Shown here one piece after another: positions 17,495 to 25,369 of a DNA stretch of 64,000 nucleotides. Each line of letters opens with the position of its first letter. Position 1 is the first letter of the stretch. Below the pieces are notes generated by a model. The model ran no database searches. It was given only the letters and a program-made list of their open reading frames with translations, and was not told where the DNA came from. Made by a program: the position numbers and the translations under genes. This stretch comes from W0P28-013 sp964570565 (lineage in GTDB: Bacteria > Bacteroidota > Bacteroidia > Bacteroidales > Paludibacteraceae). The DNA is taken from contig CAZMYT010000001.1 in assembly GCA_964570565.1 (NCBI GenBank), forward strand, positions 310,001 to 374,000, in the 5' to 3' direction.

Positions 17495-17531
17495 AGCTGT
17501 TTCAGACATACGTCGGTAACAGCTTTTTTTT
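17495..17531 (+). terminator. terminator or attenuator between the TPR gene and ribH
   Basis: AGCTGTT (17495-17501) pairs with AACAGCT (17518-17524), followed by T8. It ends only about 15 bases before the ribH ATG, and no other promoter is evident for ribH, so partial read-through is likely. Confidence 0.6.
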
Positions 17532-17545
17532 AACTCCTATACTTT

Positions 17546-18043
17546 ATGGCAACCATCTATCACAACTTATCGGCTTACGATGCCGAGGCTATGCCGTCCA
17601 AAGATCAAGTAAAAAACCAACATTACGCTATCGTTGTAGCTGATTGGAATCCAAACGTGACCTTCCCGTTGTTGGAAGGCGCTTTTGATGCGCTGGTAAC
17701 CAACGGCGTGGCACCCGAACATATTATGGTAAAACATGTGCCTGGCACGTTTGAACTCACGTTTGCGGCCAAACGCATTTTGCGCGAATACAACGATATG
17801 TCGGCGGTGATTGTTATTGGCTGTGTGGTGCAAGGCGATACACCGCATTTCGATTATGTGTGCCAAGGTGTAACACAAGGCGTGGCGGCGCTCAACGCTT
17901 CTGAAACAAGCCATGTGCCGGTTATTTTTAGCGTGCTTACTACCAATACCATGCAACAAGCGTTAGATCGTGCAGGTGGTATTTTGGGCAACAAAGGCGT
18001 GGAAGGCGCGGTAACCGCACTCAAAATGGCGAATTTGTTTTAA
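17546..18043 (+). CDS. ribH: 6,7-dimethyl-8-ribityllumazine synthase
   Basis: RibH condenses 5-amino-6-ribitylaminouracil with dihydroxybutanone phosphate to form the lumazine precursor of riboflavin. The 165-residue protein has VADWNPNVTFPLLEGA, VPGTFELTFAAKRI, VIGCVVQGDTPHFDYVCQGVTQGV (with the catalytic His in PHFDYV) and VLTTNTMQQALDRAGG, all family landmarks. Length is typical (about 160). No FMN riboswitch is seen upstream. Confidence 0.97.
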   Translation: MATIYHNLSAYDAEAMPSKDQVKNQHYAIVVADWNPNVTFPLLEGAFDALVTNGVAPEHIMVKHVPGTFELTFAAKRILREYNDMSAVIVIGCVVQGDTPHFDYVCQGVTQGVAALNASETSHVPVIFSVLTTNTMQQALDRAGGILGNKGVEGAVTALKMANLF

Positions 18044-18067
18044 CAAATAAATACCTGATAAAATGTG

Positions 18068-18106
18068 AAATCCCTGCTTAATGTGAATTAAGTGGGGATT
18101 TTTTTT
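18068..18106 (+). terminator. ribH terminator
   Basis: AAATCCC..CTTAAT pairs with ATTAAG..GGGATTT around GTGA, followed by a T-run. Confidence 0.8.
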
Positions 18107-18136
18107 GTGAAAAGGTGGTGGTAATTTTTGTTTAAA

Positions 18137-18176
18137 CAAAAAGTCCTAACTGATTTGTATCAATTAGGACTTTTTT
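18137..18176. terminator. terminator downstream of tRNA-Leu
   Basis: AAAAAGTCCTAA pairs with TTAGGACTTTTT around a 14-base loop. It lies just past the 3' end of the minus-strand tRNA-Leu. Confidence 0.75.
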
Positions 18177-18177
18177 G

Positions 18178-18261
18178 TACCCAGAGCCGGGATCGAACCG
18201 GCATGGAAGTGAATCCACTGGTGTTTGAGACCAGCGCGTCTACCAATTCCGCCATCTGGGC
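18178..18261 (-). tRNA. tRNA-Leu (anticodon CAA)
   Basis: An 84-base class II tRNA on the minus strand. Acceptor GCCCAGA pairs with TCTGGGT (first pair G-T), the anticodon stem CTGGT/ACCAG encloses CTCAAAC with anticodon CAA, a long variable arm follows (TGGATTCACTTCCA), and the T-arm contains GGTTCGATCCC. The discriminator is A and CCA is not encoded. Confidence 0.94.
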
Positions 18262-18363
18262 GTTTTAGCGAGTGCAAAGATAGATTATTTTTTGATTTCT
18301 GCCAAATATTTCTCCGCTTTTTCTGAAATAAATTTGCAACCGCTTTTTGTCGCACTTTTTTTG

Positions 18364-18371
18364 TACTTTTG
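18364..18371 (+). promoter_or_regulatory. aroK promoter -7 box TACTTTTG
   Basis: A perfect TAnnTTTG box about 50 bases upstream of the aroK ATG at 18421. The in-frame upstream start at 18292 lies before this box. Confidence 0.6.
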
Positions 18372-18420
18372 TAACCTCTTTGGCAGTCGCTGTGTGGTGC
18401 TAGGAGTTTATTCTAAATGT

Positions 18421-18951
18421 ATGAAACGCATCTTTTTAGTTGGTTTTATGGGCTGTGGCAAAACTGCTACAGGTAAACGGCTGGCCGAGCAAATCGGTTG
18501 GCAGTTTATCGACTTAGATAAATTCATCGAAAGTCGTTACTGTAAAACGATACCACAACTATTTACAGACTGGGGTGAAGCGGAGTTTCGCGTGGTGGAA
18601 CGTGCTGCGTTGCTCGAAGTGTCCGACTACGAACAGGTGGTGATTTCTACGGGTGGTGGAGCAGCCTGTTTTCTCAACAATATGGACGATATGAATGCAC
18701 GTGGCGTGACGGTTTATTTGCACGCTGAACCCGAGGAGTTGGTCGATCGCTTGCGTCATGCCAAAGTGGAACGCCCATTGCTTAAAGGTAAAACCGACGA
18801 AGCGTTGGCTTTGTATGTGCGCGAATTGTTGGCGCAGCGGGAAGTTGGCTACAAGCAAGCCCAATTGACCATAGAAACGTCCCACGATAAGAGCTTTTCG
18901 CACATTCAAACGCTAATTTACCTCTTACAACAAGTAGATGGCTCGTTGTAA
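18421..18951 (+). CDS. aroK: shikimate kinase
   Basis: AroK phosphorylates shikimate at the 3-hydroxyl with ATP in chorismate biosynthesis. The 176-residue protein starts MKRIFLVGFMGCGKTATGKRLAE, carrying the Walker A loop at residues 8-15. It has the substrate-binding DLDKFIE and FTDWGEAEFRVVERAAL motifs, STGGGAACF, and the lid arginine in ERPLLKG. The frame is open back to 18292, but that sequence is not family-like and precedes the promoter box. The SRPBCC gene follows after 56 bases and may share the transcript. Confidence 0.95.
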   Translation: MKRIFLVGFMGCGKTATGKRLAEQIGWQFIDLDKFIESRYCKTIPQLFTDWGEAEFRVVERAALLEVSDYEQVVISTGGGAACFLNNMDDMNARGVTVYLHAEPEELVDRLRHAKVERPLLKGKTDEALALYVRELLAQREVGYKQAQLTIETSHDKSFSHIQTLIYLLQQVDGSL

Positions 18952-19007
18952 ACCGTTACTAAAGAACTAAACGATTAAGACTATTAATTTTACAAGCACT
19001 ATACATT

Positions 19008-19427
19008 ATGGAACGCTATGAAAGTCCCTTGCAGGCATTGACCTGTACGCAAGCAGCCGCTTATGCAAAATTGTCCGACTTACGTAATTTGGAAGCGGTG
19101 AAAGATCGTTTGCCGCAAGATAAAGTGAAAGATATGACGTGCGATATTGATTCGTGCTCAGTAACGGTTGATCCCGTAGGACGTGTGACATTACGTATTG
19201 TGGAACGTCAACCCGAACATACCATTCAGTTTGGTGCCGATAATGCGCCTATCGACTTTCATTTATATATGGTGTTGACTGAAACGGCTGACAATAAAGC
19301 ACAATTACAAGTAAAACTCGAAGCGGATATTCCGTTTATGATTAAAACGATGATTGGTAGCAAAATCGATGGTTTTGTGCAACAATTTGCAGAAATGACC
19401 GCCACTATGCTCAATGTTTCGCATTGA
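19008..19427 (+). CDS. SRPBCC family protein
   Basis: A 139-residue protein that fits the SRPBCC/polyketide-cyclase-like helix-grip fold: an N-terminal strand MERYESPLQALTCTQAAAYAKLSDLRNLEAVKDRLP, alternating beta strands (CSVTVDPVGRVTLRIVERQPEHTIQFGADNAPIDFHLYMVLTE), and a long C-terminal helix (MIKTMIGSKIDGFVQQFAEMTATML). Such proteins have a hydrophobic pocket and bind varied ligands; I cannot name one. No signal peptide, so cytoplasmic. It probably shares a transcript with aroK. Confidence 0.7.
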   Translation: MERYESPLQALTCTQAAAYAKLSDLRNLEAVKDRLPQDKVKDMTCDIDSCSVTVDPVGRVTLRIVERQPEHTIQFGADNAPIDFHLYMVLTETADNKAQLQVKLEADIPFMIKTMIGSKIDGFVQQFAEMTATMLNVSH

Positions 19428-19448
19428 CGTAGTGCGCTCGGTAATCAT

Positions 19449-19489
19449 AAAAAAGCAGCTCAGAAGAATTCTTCTGAGCTGCTTTTTTT
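19449..19489. terminator. bidirectional intrinsic terminator
   Basis: AAAAAAGCAGCTCAGAAG pairs with CTTCTGAGCTGCTTTTTT around a short centre. It closes the aroK unit and the converging recR operon. Confidence 0.9.
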
Positions 19490-19505
19490 AGAATAAATAG
19501 TCGCG

Positions 19506-19973
19506 TTAGCGCAAGCGATCGGCAGCGCGCACTTTGGCTTCGTCTTTACCAATTCCACGTATGGCCAACCAACTTAAAATGATATTAATAAGCGGAAATA
19601 CAATGGCTATTTGTGGATGAAAATCTTCAGGATTGTATTTGGCTGTGATGCTCCAAATACCTACGCCCAACACCGCATAATAACCAATCATCAATAAGAT
19701 ATTGAGAATGGTTAATCGAATTTGCAGCATACGTTTGTGGTACAACCAAATGGTAACAAATGCAATTAATGGAATAATAGCCGATAAGAGCATTAATCCC
19801 CATAAATTATCGAGTATAATATCTTCACTTCCTGGCGATGTTTGCATAAAACCAATGGCATTGAGTGTGCCAAAATCCAGACCGTGTGTAAATTCAACGA
19901 GTGGCATAAAGCAGCCGAATACGCCTAATAATGAAACGACTAACAGATAGATAGTTTGAATACGTTGTATCAT
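19506..19973 (-). CDS. DUF4293 family membrane protein
   Basis: A 155-residue integral membrane protein with four hydrophobic segments. The N-terminus MIQRIQTIYLLVVSLLGVFGCFMPLVEF is the form I associate with DUF4293, a Bacteroidota family of unknown function. The C-terminal tail is basic (GKDEAKVRAADRLR), probably cytoplasmic. It is the last gene of the recR operon, 18 bases after the HAD gene. Confidence 0.8.
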   Translation of the reverse strand: MIQRIQTIYLLVVSLLGVFGCFMPLVEFTHGLDFGTLNAIGFMQTSPGSEDIILDNLWGLMLLSAIIPLIAFVTIWLYHKRMLQIRLTILNILLMIGYYAVLGVGIWSITAKYNPEDFHPQIAIVFPLINIILSWLAIRGIGKDEAKVRAADRLR

Positions 19974-19991
19974 ATTAACTGGTTTTGGTTA

Positions 19992-20411
19992 TTATTTAGT
20001 GCGGATGAGTCCGAACAATTTTTTCTTTTTTGGTGTGGCATTTTCGCCAGCGCTGGCTTGTTCCAATGTCTCGCCGAATTTAATCATGCGATAAATGATG
20101 CCCCAATCGGGAATGCCGCCTAAATTACGGTCGTCAATAAATAAATCGGCCGTTAGTTTGCGGGAACGGACGTTATTTGGATCCTCTTCTGGATAGTTGG
20201 AGTTGACAGCGTAAAACTCCAAACCTTGTTGTTTGCAATAGTCAACCGCTTCGTCCAATAATTCGTCTTCGCGTACAGTCCACAATATCAAACGGTGGTG
20301 ACACTCGTTTTGTAAGCGTTTGAGTACATCAATCGCAAATGGAATTGGTTTCCCAATTTTCGGATAAGCGTGTTCTACAATGGTTCCGTCGAAATCTACA
20401 GCTATAATCAT
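19992..20411 (-). CDS. HAD-superfamily small hydrolase
   Basis: A 139-residue single-domain HAD-like protein. Motif I is at the start (IIAVDFDGTIVE, nucleophile Asp in DFDGT), a motif II-like Thr follows in LILWTVRED, and motif IV is DLFIDDRNLGG. No cap domain of any size is present, and a Lys-rich tail ends the protein. These short Bacteroidota HAD proteins are probably phosphatases; the substrate is unknown. It lies in the recR operon. Confidence 0.82.
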   Translation of the reverse strand: MIIAVDFDGTIVEHAYPKIGKPIPFAIDVLKRLQNECHHRLILWTVREDELLDEAVDYCKQQGLEFYAVNSNYPEEDPNNVRSRKLTADLFIDDRNLGGIPDWGIIYRMIKFGETLEQASAGENATPKKKKLFGLIRTK

Positions 20412-20456
20412 AATTCCTTGACTTAAAATAGTGGTTAGTATTCGATTTTGATGGTA

Positions 20457-20924
20457 TTAATCTTCCTTTGGTTCTTCGTTTGGTGTGTCGGTTGTTGATG
20501 CCAAATCGTTTTCTATTTTTTCGGTGGTTGGTTTACAAAAATAGAGCGAGATAGCTGAAATACCTGCTACCCACAAAAGTGCACCTTGTTGCAACGTGTA
20601 ATAAAAAAAGATAGCAGCCAATAGGCCTATGGTGACAACTGTGATACGCCATTTAGCATAGGTTTTGTAACGGGCTAGTTTTTCTGTTTCATCAGTTACT
20701 AATGCTAGTTTTTTGACATACACACTGAATAGCTTGAGCGCTGCCGGTGTGGTTATAATTACGTATAAAATGATGATGGAATAAATGGTGACGCTGGCAG
20801 GAGCGTCTTTAGCCATTACAAACCAATTTTGAGTGACGCAAGCATAACCCAAGGCGGCCATAATCACCGCTTTGATGGCAGCTGCATAATACCAGAAATA
20901 GAGACTTTTAGTTAATTGTTTCAT
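20457..20924 (-). CDS. hypothetical four-segment membrane protein
   Basis: I do not recognise a family. The 155-residue protein has four hydrophobic segments (about residues 12-32, 42-64, 90-110, 113-130) separated by a Lys-rich cytoplasmic loop (KKLALVTDETEKLARYKTYAKW), and an acidic C-terminal tail (ENDLASTTDTPNEEPKED). It starts four bases after the recR stop, so translation is probably coupled to recR. Confidence 0.65.
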   Translation of the reverse strand: MKQLTKSLYFWYYAAAIKAVIMAALGYACVTQNWFVMAKDAPASVTIYSIIILYVIITTPAALKLFSVYVKKLALVTDETEKLARYKTYAKWRITVVTIGLLAAIFFYYTLQQGALLWVAGISAISLYFCKPTTEKIENDLASTTDTPNEEPKED

Positions 20925-20928
20925 AAGT

Positions 20929-21555
20929 TTAAGTTGGCGTATTATAAGTCGAAAACGAAATACGGTTACGAATAGAACGACCTAAAGTAACTTCGTCGGC
21001 ATATTCCAGTTCGTCGCCAATAGCTACACCGCGTGCAATGGTGGTTATTTTACAATCGTAATCGGCTAATTTTCGAAATAGGTAAAAAGCGGTGGTGTCG
21101 CCTTCCATATTGGGACTGAGTGCAAAAATGATTTCGTCAATGTCGCCTTGTTTTACACGTTCCACGAGCGAAGCAATTTCTAAATCGGCAGGGCCAACGC
21201 CGTTCATGGGCGAAATAATACCGCCTAAAACGTGGTACAGTCCGTTGAATTGCTGCGTATTCTCAATAGCCATCACATCCTGAATATTTTCCACGACACA
21301 GATAAGTGCTGAATTTCGGTTGGGATTGCTACAAATTTGGCACGTGTCAGTATCCGAAATATTGTGGCACACGTTACAGTGTTTTACCTCTTTTTTTAAT
21401 TCCACTAATGCTGCTGCTAATGCTTCTACATCACTATCATCCTGTTTTAGTAAATGCAACGCCAACCTGAGCGCACTTTTGCGTCCGATAGTGGGCAGCT
21501 TACTGAGCTCGTTTACGGCTTGCTCCAACAGAATAGAAGGGTAGTTTTGTGGCAC
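20929..21555 (-). CDS. recR: recombination protein RecR
   Basis: RecR loads RecA at gaps with RecF/RecO. The protein has the helix-hairpin-helix segment ELSKLPTIGRKSALRLALHLL, the zinc finger CNVCHNISDTDTCQIC, and a Toprim domain beginning ICVVENIQDVMAIE with DEIIFALSPNMEGDTTAFYL. I start it at GTG 21555 (fMet-PQNYPSILLEQ), giving 208 residues that align with family N-termini. The ATG at 21606 lies upstream of a TATCTTTG -7 box at 21590-21583, so that longer form would not be in the mRNA. Confidence 0.93.
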   Translation of the reverse strand: MPQNYPSILLEQAVNELSKLPTIGRKSALRLALHLLKQDDSDVEALAAALVELKKEVKHCNVCHNISDTDTCQICSNPNRNSALICVVENIQDVMAIENTQQFNGLYHVLGGIISPMNGVGPADLEIASLVERVKQGDIDEIIFALSPNMEGDTTAFYLFRKLADYDCKITTIARGVAIGDELEYADEVTLGRSIRNRISFSTYNTPT

Positions 21556-21582
21556 AACAAACAACGTTAGAAATTTAACGCA

Positions 21583-21590
21583 CAAAGATA
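21583..21590 (-). promoter_or_regulatory. recR operon promoter -7 box TATCTTTG
   Basis: A perfect TAnnTTTG box on the minus strand, about 28 bases upstream of the GTG start of recR and inside the longer open frame. Confidence 0.65.
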
Positions 21591-21594
21591 TAAA

Positions 21595-21630
21595 AAAACC
21601 GCACACCTTGTTTATGGCGTGCGGTTCTTT
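21595..21630 (-). terminator. superoxide dismutase terminator
   Basis: ACCGCACGCC pairs with GGTGTGCGGT on the minus strand around a short loop and is followed by a T-run. It ends the sod transcript just before the recR promoter. Confidence 0.75.
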
Positions 21631-21639
21631 TTAGTGAGC

Positions 21640-22260
21640 TTACCAGCGACTTTCAATCACTTTCCAATCAATAATGTTCCATAAAGCATTCAAATAATCG
21701 GCTCTACGGTTTTGATAGTCAAGATAATAAGCGTGTTCCCATACGTCGAATGTGAGTAGTGGTTTCAAGCCTTTGGTCAATGGGTTACCAGCGTTACTTT
21801 CTTTTACAATTTCGAGATTGCCGTTGGCATCTTTTACCAACCAAACCCAACCTGAGCCGAACAATGTGGCACCAGCATTATTAAATTCGGTTTTAAATGC
21901 TTCGAAAGAACCCCATTTTTTTTCGATGGCTGTTCTTACGTTGCCTTTGGCTTCGCAGCCAGTGGTTTTAAATTGTTCAAAAAAGAACGTATGGTTCCAA
22001 ACTTGGGCGGCGTTGTTGAAAATAGCGCCATCCGATTCACGTACAATTGCTTCCAAATCCATCGTTTCGTAACGTGTTCCCTTCACCAAATTGTTCAGGT
22101 TGTTTACATACGCCAAATGGTGTTTGCCGTGATGGAAATTCAACGTTTCTTGGCTCATGGTTGGAGCCAATGCTTCTGCCGTGTAAGGCAAGGCTGGTAG
22201 TGTAAATAACATAGTTACTGAAGTTTGAATGGTTAATAAAAAAGAAATGAGTAAATTCAT
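21640..22260 (-). CDS. sodB: superoxide dismutase (Fe/Mn type)
   Basis: SodB converts superoxide to peroxide and oxygen. Metal ligands are visible: His in MSQETLNFHHGKHHLAYV, His in AAQVWNHTFFFEQF, and Asp/His in DVWEHAYYLDYQNRRADYLNALWNIIDW. The Gln in AAQVWNHTF is the position typical of iron enzymes. From the second Met (22212, MLFTLPALPYTAEAL) it would be a normal 190-residue cytoplasmic SodB. The first ATG adds a 16-residue hydrophobic leader. The -7 box at 22293-22286 allows either start; I keep the longer one because it is closest to the promoter and follows an A-rich stretch. Confidence 0.88.
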   Translation of the reverse strand: MNLLISFLLTIQTSVTMLFTLPALPYTAEALAPTMSQETLNFHHGKHHLAYVNNLNNLVKGTRYETMDLEAIVRESDGAIFNNAAQVWNHTFFFEQFKTTGCEAKGNVRTAIEKKWGSFEAFKTEFNNAGATLFGSGWVWLVKDANGNLEIVKESNAGNPLTKGLKPLLTFDVWEHAYYLDYQNRRADYLNALWNIIDWKVIESRW

Positions 22261-22285
22261 AATAATTTCGTTTTTGATGATATGA

Positions 22286-22293
22286 CAAAAATA
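22286..22293 (-). promoter_or_regulatory. sod promoter -7 box TATTTTTG
   Basis: A perfect TAnnTTTG box on the minus strand, 25 bases before the first sod ATG. It is divergent from the SPOR gene promoter. Confidence 0.6.
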
Positions 22294-22317
22294 ATTGTAT
22301 TTTTGAAATAAATAGCG

Positions 22318-22325
22318 TACTTTTG
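22318..22325 (+). promoter_or_regulatory. SPOR-rnz operon promoter -7 box TACTTTTG
   Basis: A perfect TAnnTTTG box 25 bases before the SPOR lipoprotein ATG. Confidence 0.65.
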
Positions 22326-22350
22326 TGGAAATAAATAAAAAAAATGCCTT

Positions 22351-22812
22351 ATGAAAAATTATAAACTGATTATCAGTCTGTTATCATTAACATTATTGTT
22401 GGGTGGTTGTAAAGTAAAAGAGTCCGCAGGTGCCTATCGTCCTGCTGAAGATACCAAGAAAGCTCAGTCTACAGCCGATTTGAAGCCGAAATCGGATACT
22501 CAAAAAACAACCCAGTCAGTAGCTGAAATGCCTGATAAAATTCGTACAGAATCGTTTAAAGTGGTGGATGGCGAAGATGCTACTGCTTTAAAAACGTATA
22601 ATGTGGTGATTGGTAGTTTCCAAAATCGTGCGAATGCGCAAGGTTTGCAATCGCTTATGAAAGGTGATTATGCACCCATTATTGTTATCAACGAGCAAGG
22701 TATGTTCCGTGTTGTTTTGATTTCTTACGACGACTACGTGACTGCCAAACAGAAAATTGCTCAAATCAAATCGCAGTTTGATGATGCGTGGGTGTTAGTT
22801 CAGAAGAAATAA
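22351..22812 (+). CDS. SPOR domain lipoprotein
   Basis: A 153-residue lipoprotein: signal peptide with lipobox LLGGC (Cys20), a Ser/Thr/Lys/Gln-rich linker, and a C-terminal SPOR domain (about 82-151, YNVVIGSFQNRANAQGLQSLMKGDYAPIIVINEQGMFRVVLISYDDYVTAKQKI). SPOR domains bind denuded septal peptidoglycan, so it probably localises to the division site. It precedes rnz by about 30 bases on the same strand. Confidence 0.9.
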   Translation: MKNYKLIISLLSLTLLLGGCKVKESAGAYRPAEDTKKAQSTADLKPKSDTQKTTQSVAEMPDKIRTESFKVVDGEDATALKTYNVVIGSFQNRANAQGLQSLMKGDYAPIIVINEQGMFRVVLISYDDYVTAKQKIAQIKSQFDDAWVLVQKK

Positions 22813-22842
22813 TTGTTTTAACTACTCGATAGCGTGGAACCG

Positions 22843-23748
22843 ATGAAATTGACCGTTTTGGGTTCTGGTTCGGCCATGCCGACACCCGAACGTTACCACT
22901 CGGCTCAATTGTTGGAGATGCGCAATAAACAATTTTTGATAGACTGTGGTGAGGGTACGCAAAATAGAATGATTCAATTTGGCGTGCGTGCCAATCGGTT
23001 AAATCATATTTTTGTTTCACATTTGCATGGTGATCATTGTTTTGGTTTGATTGGATTAATTTCCACGCTCGGTATGCTCGGTCGTACGGCTGATATCGAA
23101 ATACATGCGCAGCCTGATTTAGAAGCGTTGCTTCGTCCGCAAATCGACTATTTTTGTGGAGAATTCCCATTTCAAGTTAAATTTCATCCATTTAGTCCAT
23201 ATCAAAGTGCTGTTATTTACGACGATCGCAGCGTTACAGTGACCACCATTCCCTTGAAACATCGTGCTCCATCGGTAGGATTTCTGTTTGAAGAAAAAGC
23301 GATGGAACGTCATTTGGTTCGTGATCTGGTTGAAGCATACGAAATACCGTTACGTCTGCTCAAAGGAATTAAAAATGGTGATGATTATGTAACTCCCGAT
23401 GGAGAGTTGGTGCCGAATGAGCGTTTGACTACACCGCCAACACCGCCTCGTCGGTTTGCATATTGTTCTGATACGGCTTATTCCGAAAAAATAGTGGAAC
23501 TAATTCGTGGTGTGGATTGTTTGTATCACGAAACAACGTTTTTAAGCGAAGATATGGTTCGTGCCAAGCAGACGTTGCATAGCACGGCTGCACAAGCTGC
23601 GCAAATAGCACAAGCGGCAGAGGTTGGTAAATTGATTATTGGACATTATTCGGCACGTTATCGCCATATAACACCTTTTTTAGAAGAGGCGAAAGCAATT
23701 TTCCCCAATACGGTAGGCGCTACTGATGGTGCGCAATTTGATATTTAA
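22843..23748 (+). CDS. rnz: ribonuclease Z
   Basis: RNase Z cuts tRNA precursors 3' of the discriminator, which matters here because the three tRNA genes lack encoded CCA. The 301-residue beta-lactamase-fold enzyme starts MKLTVLGSGSAMPTPERY and has the zinc motif HLHGDH (residues 60-65), IDCGEGTQ, PLKHRAPSVGFLFEE, CSDTAYSEKIVELI, YHETTF and IIGHYSARY. ATG 22843 is chosen; a GTG three codons earlier is in frame. Length matches the family (about 305). Confidence 0.95.
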   Translation: MKLTVLGSGSAMPTPERYHSAQLLEMRNKQFLIDCGEGTQNRMIQFGVRANRLNHIFVSHLHGDHCFGLIGLISTLGMLGRTADIEIHAQPDLEALLRPQIDYFCGEFPFQVKFHPFSPYQSAVIYDDRSVTVTTIPLKHRAPSVGFLFEEKAMERHLVRDLVEAYEIPLRLLKGIKNGDDYVTPDGELVPNERLTTPPTPPRRFAYCSDTAYSEKIVELIRGVDCLYHETTFLSEDMVRAKQTLHSTAAQAAQIAQAAEVGKLIIGHYSARYRHITPFLEEAKAIFPNTVGATDGAQFDI

Positions 23749-23777
23749 CACGCGTTTTGGTTCAATTTGGACATAAA

Positions 23778-23806
23778 AATAGGCCGACCTCACGGCCAGC
23801 CTATTC
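23778..23806. other. inverted repeat downstream of rnz
   Basis: AATAGGC and GCCTATT can pair with an inner GGCCG/CGGCC stem. No T-run follows, so it may stabilise the rnz 3' end rather than terminate. The rest of 23749-23964 is AT-rich and otherwise holds only the sigma-54-like site. Confidence 0.45.
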
Positions 23807-23920
23807 CACCAAAATGTTTAACCAAAACAATTTTTCATTATTAAATGAAGTACTTAAAAATAAGCAAGTATCATGCCAAACTCAAATTAAAATGCACTAA
23901 ATAGTATTTTTTTTGACTCC

Positions 23921-23937
23921 TTGGCACTGCATTTGTA
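23921..23937 (+). promoter_or_regulatory. sigma-54-like promoter upstream of the TPR-nfeD-floA operon
   Basis: TTGGCAC-TGCAT-TTGTA matches the -24/-12 pattern TGGCAC-N5-TTGCW except for T in place of the -12 C. It ends 28 bases before the ATG. A primary -7 box is not obvious here (TGCATTTG lacks the A of TAnnTTTG). The nearly identical arrangement upstream of hsp20 is the main support. Confidence 0.45.
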
Positions 23938-23964
23938 CTTATAACGAATTTTAATCTTATTTGA

Positions 23965-25365
23965 ATGCGATTTTTAGCGACTTTTTTGGCTGTTTTTATG
24001 TTTGTGTGCGTGTCTGCTCAGCGGATATCGGATGCTGAAACGTTCTTTAATCAGGGGCATTACCATGAGGCGGGTTCGATTTATGCTCAGGCGTTGAAGA
24101 AAACGCCAAAAGATGGCACACTTAATTTTAAGTATGCACGTTGCTTGTATGAACAAAGGCAAATAACCGAAGCTACACTCTATTTTGAGCAAGCAGCGCT
24201 ATTTGGTTTTGCCAAAGCAAATCGTTTTTTAGGTGATATCTATTTTGCCGATTATCGTTTTCAAGAGGCGGTACAAGCGTATGATGCTTGGTTGGCATCG
24301 GATAAATTGCCAGCCGACGAAAAAATGCAGGTGACAAAATTGGCGGCTAAAGCAAAATTAGGTGCTGCGATGCTGGAACGCGTAGAGGATGTTGGCTTGA
24401 TTGATAGTGTAAAAGCCGATAAAGCGACTTTTATTAATCAGATAAAGATGGCTCGCGAGATGGGCTCTTTTGCGTTTTCGGCAGAATTGTTGGGATTGAG
24501 AACGGATAATTATTTGGTAGCTTTTCAGTCGGGACGAAATGATAGACGCTATTTGGCCTTGCGACAAAATGATACGCAAAGTGATTTGTATCAATCATAT
24601 AATTTGATGAACGAATGGGGTGAACCCGTCGCTTTGTCGTCGGTATTAAATACGCCTGAGGATGAAAATTATCCATTTGTGGCGGCCGATGGTATTACTA
24701 TTTATTTTGGTTCGGAGGGCCATGAAGGTTTGGGTGGCTACGATATTTTTACTTCACGGTTTAACTCTGAGACTGCTGATTATTTGCCACCTCAAAATGT
24801 GGGAATGCCTTTTAACTCGCCCTACAATGATTACATGATGGCGTTTGATGAGTTGGCTGGTGTGGGTTGGTTTGTGACCGATCGTTATCAAAATCCCGAT
24901 AGTGTGATTATTTATCGCTTTGTGCCGAACGCCGAACGTCTAATTTTACGAAATAAAACACCTCAAGAGTTGCGTGATGCGGCTCGTATGCGTGTTTGCC
25001 GCAAAGTGACAATGGCTGATCGAAACACAGAAGTTCATGAGGCTGTGTCGCAACAATTTCAAAGCACGCTATTTTTGGTGAATGATACCACCGTGTACCA
25101 TTCGGCAGAACAATTTGTGAGTGAACAGGCACGTGAACAATTTTTGGCATTGTGCGATTTGAAAGCACAAGGTCAGCAAAAGCAATTTACATTGGCAGCT
25201 AAACGCGAATTGTGGAGCGTCACCGAGGAAGAAGAGGAACGTTTATTATTGGCTAACGAAATTGTGACACTTGAAAAATCGTGTTTGTTGATAGAACAAC
25301 AACTGCCACGCTATGAATTAGAGATACGCACTTTGGAAAATTTACAACTACTAACAACTCATTAA
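23965..25365 (+). CDS. secreted TPR protein with PD40-like propeller segment
   Basis: A 466-residue exported protein. Residues 1-18 are a signal peptide (MRFLATFLAVFMFVCVSAQ). Residues about 20-130 carry TPR-like repeats (AETFFNQGHYHEAGSIYAQALKKTPKDGTLNFKYARCLYEQRQITEATLYFEQA). Residues about 170-325 resemble WD40-like/PD40 repeats (YPFVAADGITIYFGSEGHEGLGGYDIFTSRF), and the remainder is helical and charged. This is the front half of the TPR-PD40-OmpA architecture (as in PorE) without the OmpA domain. Four bases separate its stop from nfeD, so it forms an operon with nfeD and floA, suggesting an envelope role. Confidence 0.72.
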   Translation: MRFLATFLAVFMFVCVSAQRISDAETFFNQGHYHEAGSIYAQALKKTPKDGTLNFKYARCLYEQRQITEATLYFEQAALFGFAKANRFLGDIYFADYRFQEAVQAYDAWLASDKLPADEKMQVTKLAAKAKLGAAMLERVEDVGLIDSVKADKATFINQIKMAREMGSFAFSAELLGLRTDNYLVAFQSGRNDRRYLALRQNDTQSDLYQSYNLMNEWGEPVALSSVLNTPEDENYPFVAADGITIYFGSEGHEGLGGYDIFTSRFNSETADYLPPQNVGMPFNSPYNDYMMAFDELAGVGWFVTDRYQNPDSVIIYRFVPNAERLILRNKTPQELRDAARMRVCRKVTMADRNTEVHEAVSQQFQSTLFLVNDTTVYHSAEQFVSEQAREQFLALCDLKAQGQQKQFTLAAKRELWSVTEEEEERLLLANEIVTLEKSCLLIEQQLPRYELEIRTLENLQLLTTH

Positions 25366-25369
25366 AGCT

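Noticed and set aside
17471..17545. FMN riboswitch before ribH
   Set aside because: The 75-base gap holds only a simple terminator-like stem and lacks the conserved RFN elements.
17567..17959. 130-residue reverse ORF over ribH
   Set aside because: A shadow of the ribH codons; His- and Arg-rich with no recognisable domain.
18292..18420. N-terminal extension of shikimate kinase
   Set aside because: Upstream of the TACTTTTG box and unlike the family; the P-loop is at the expected distance from the ATG at 18421.
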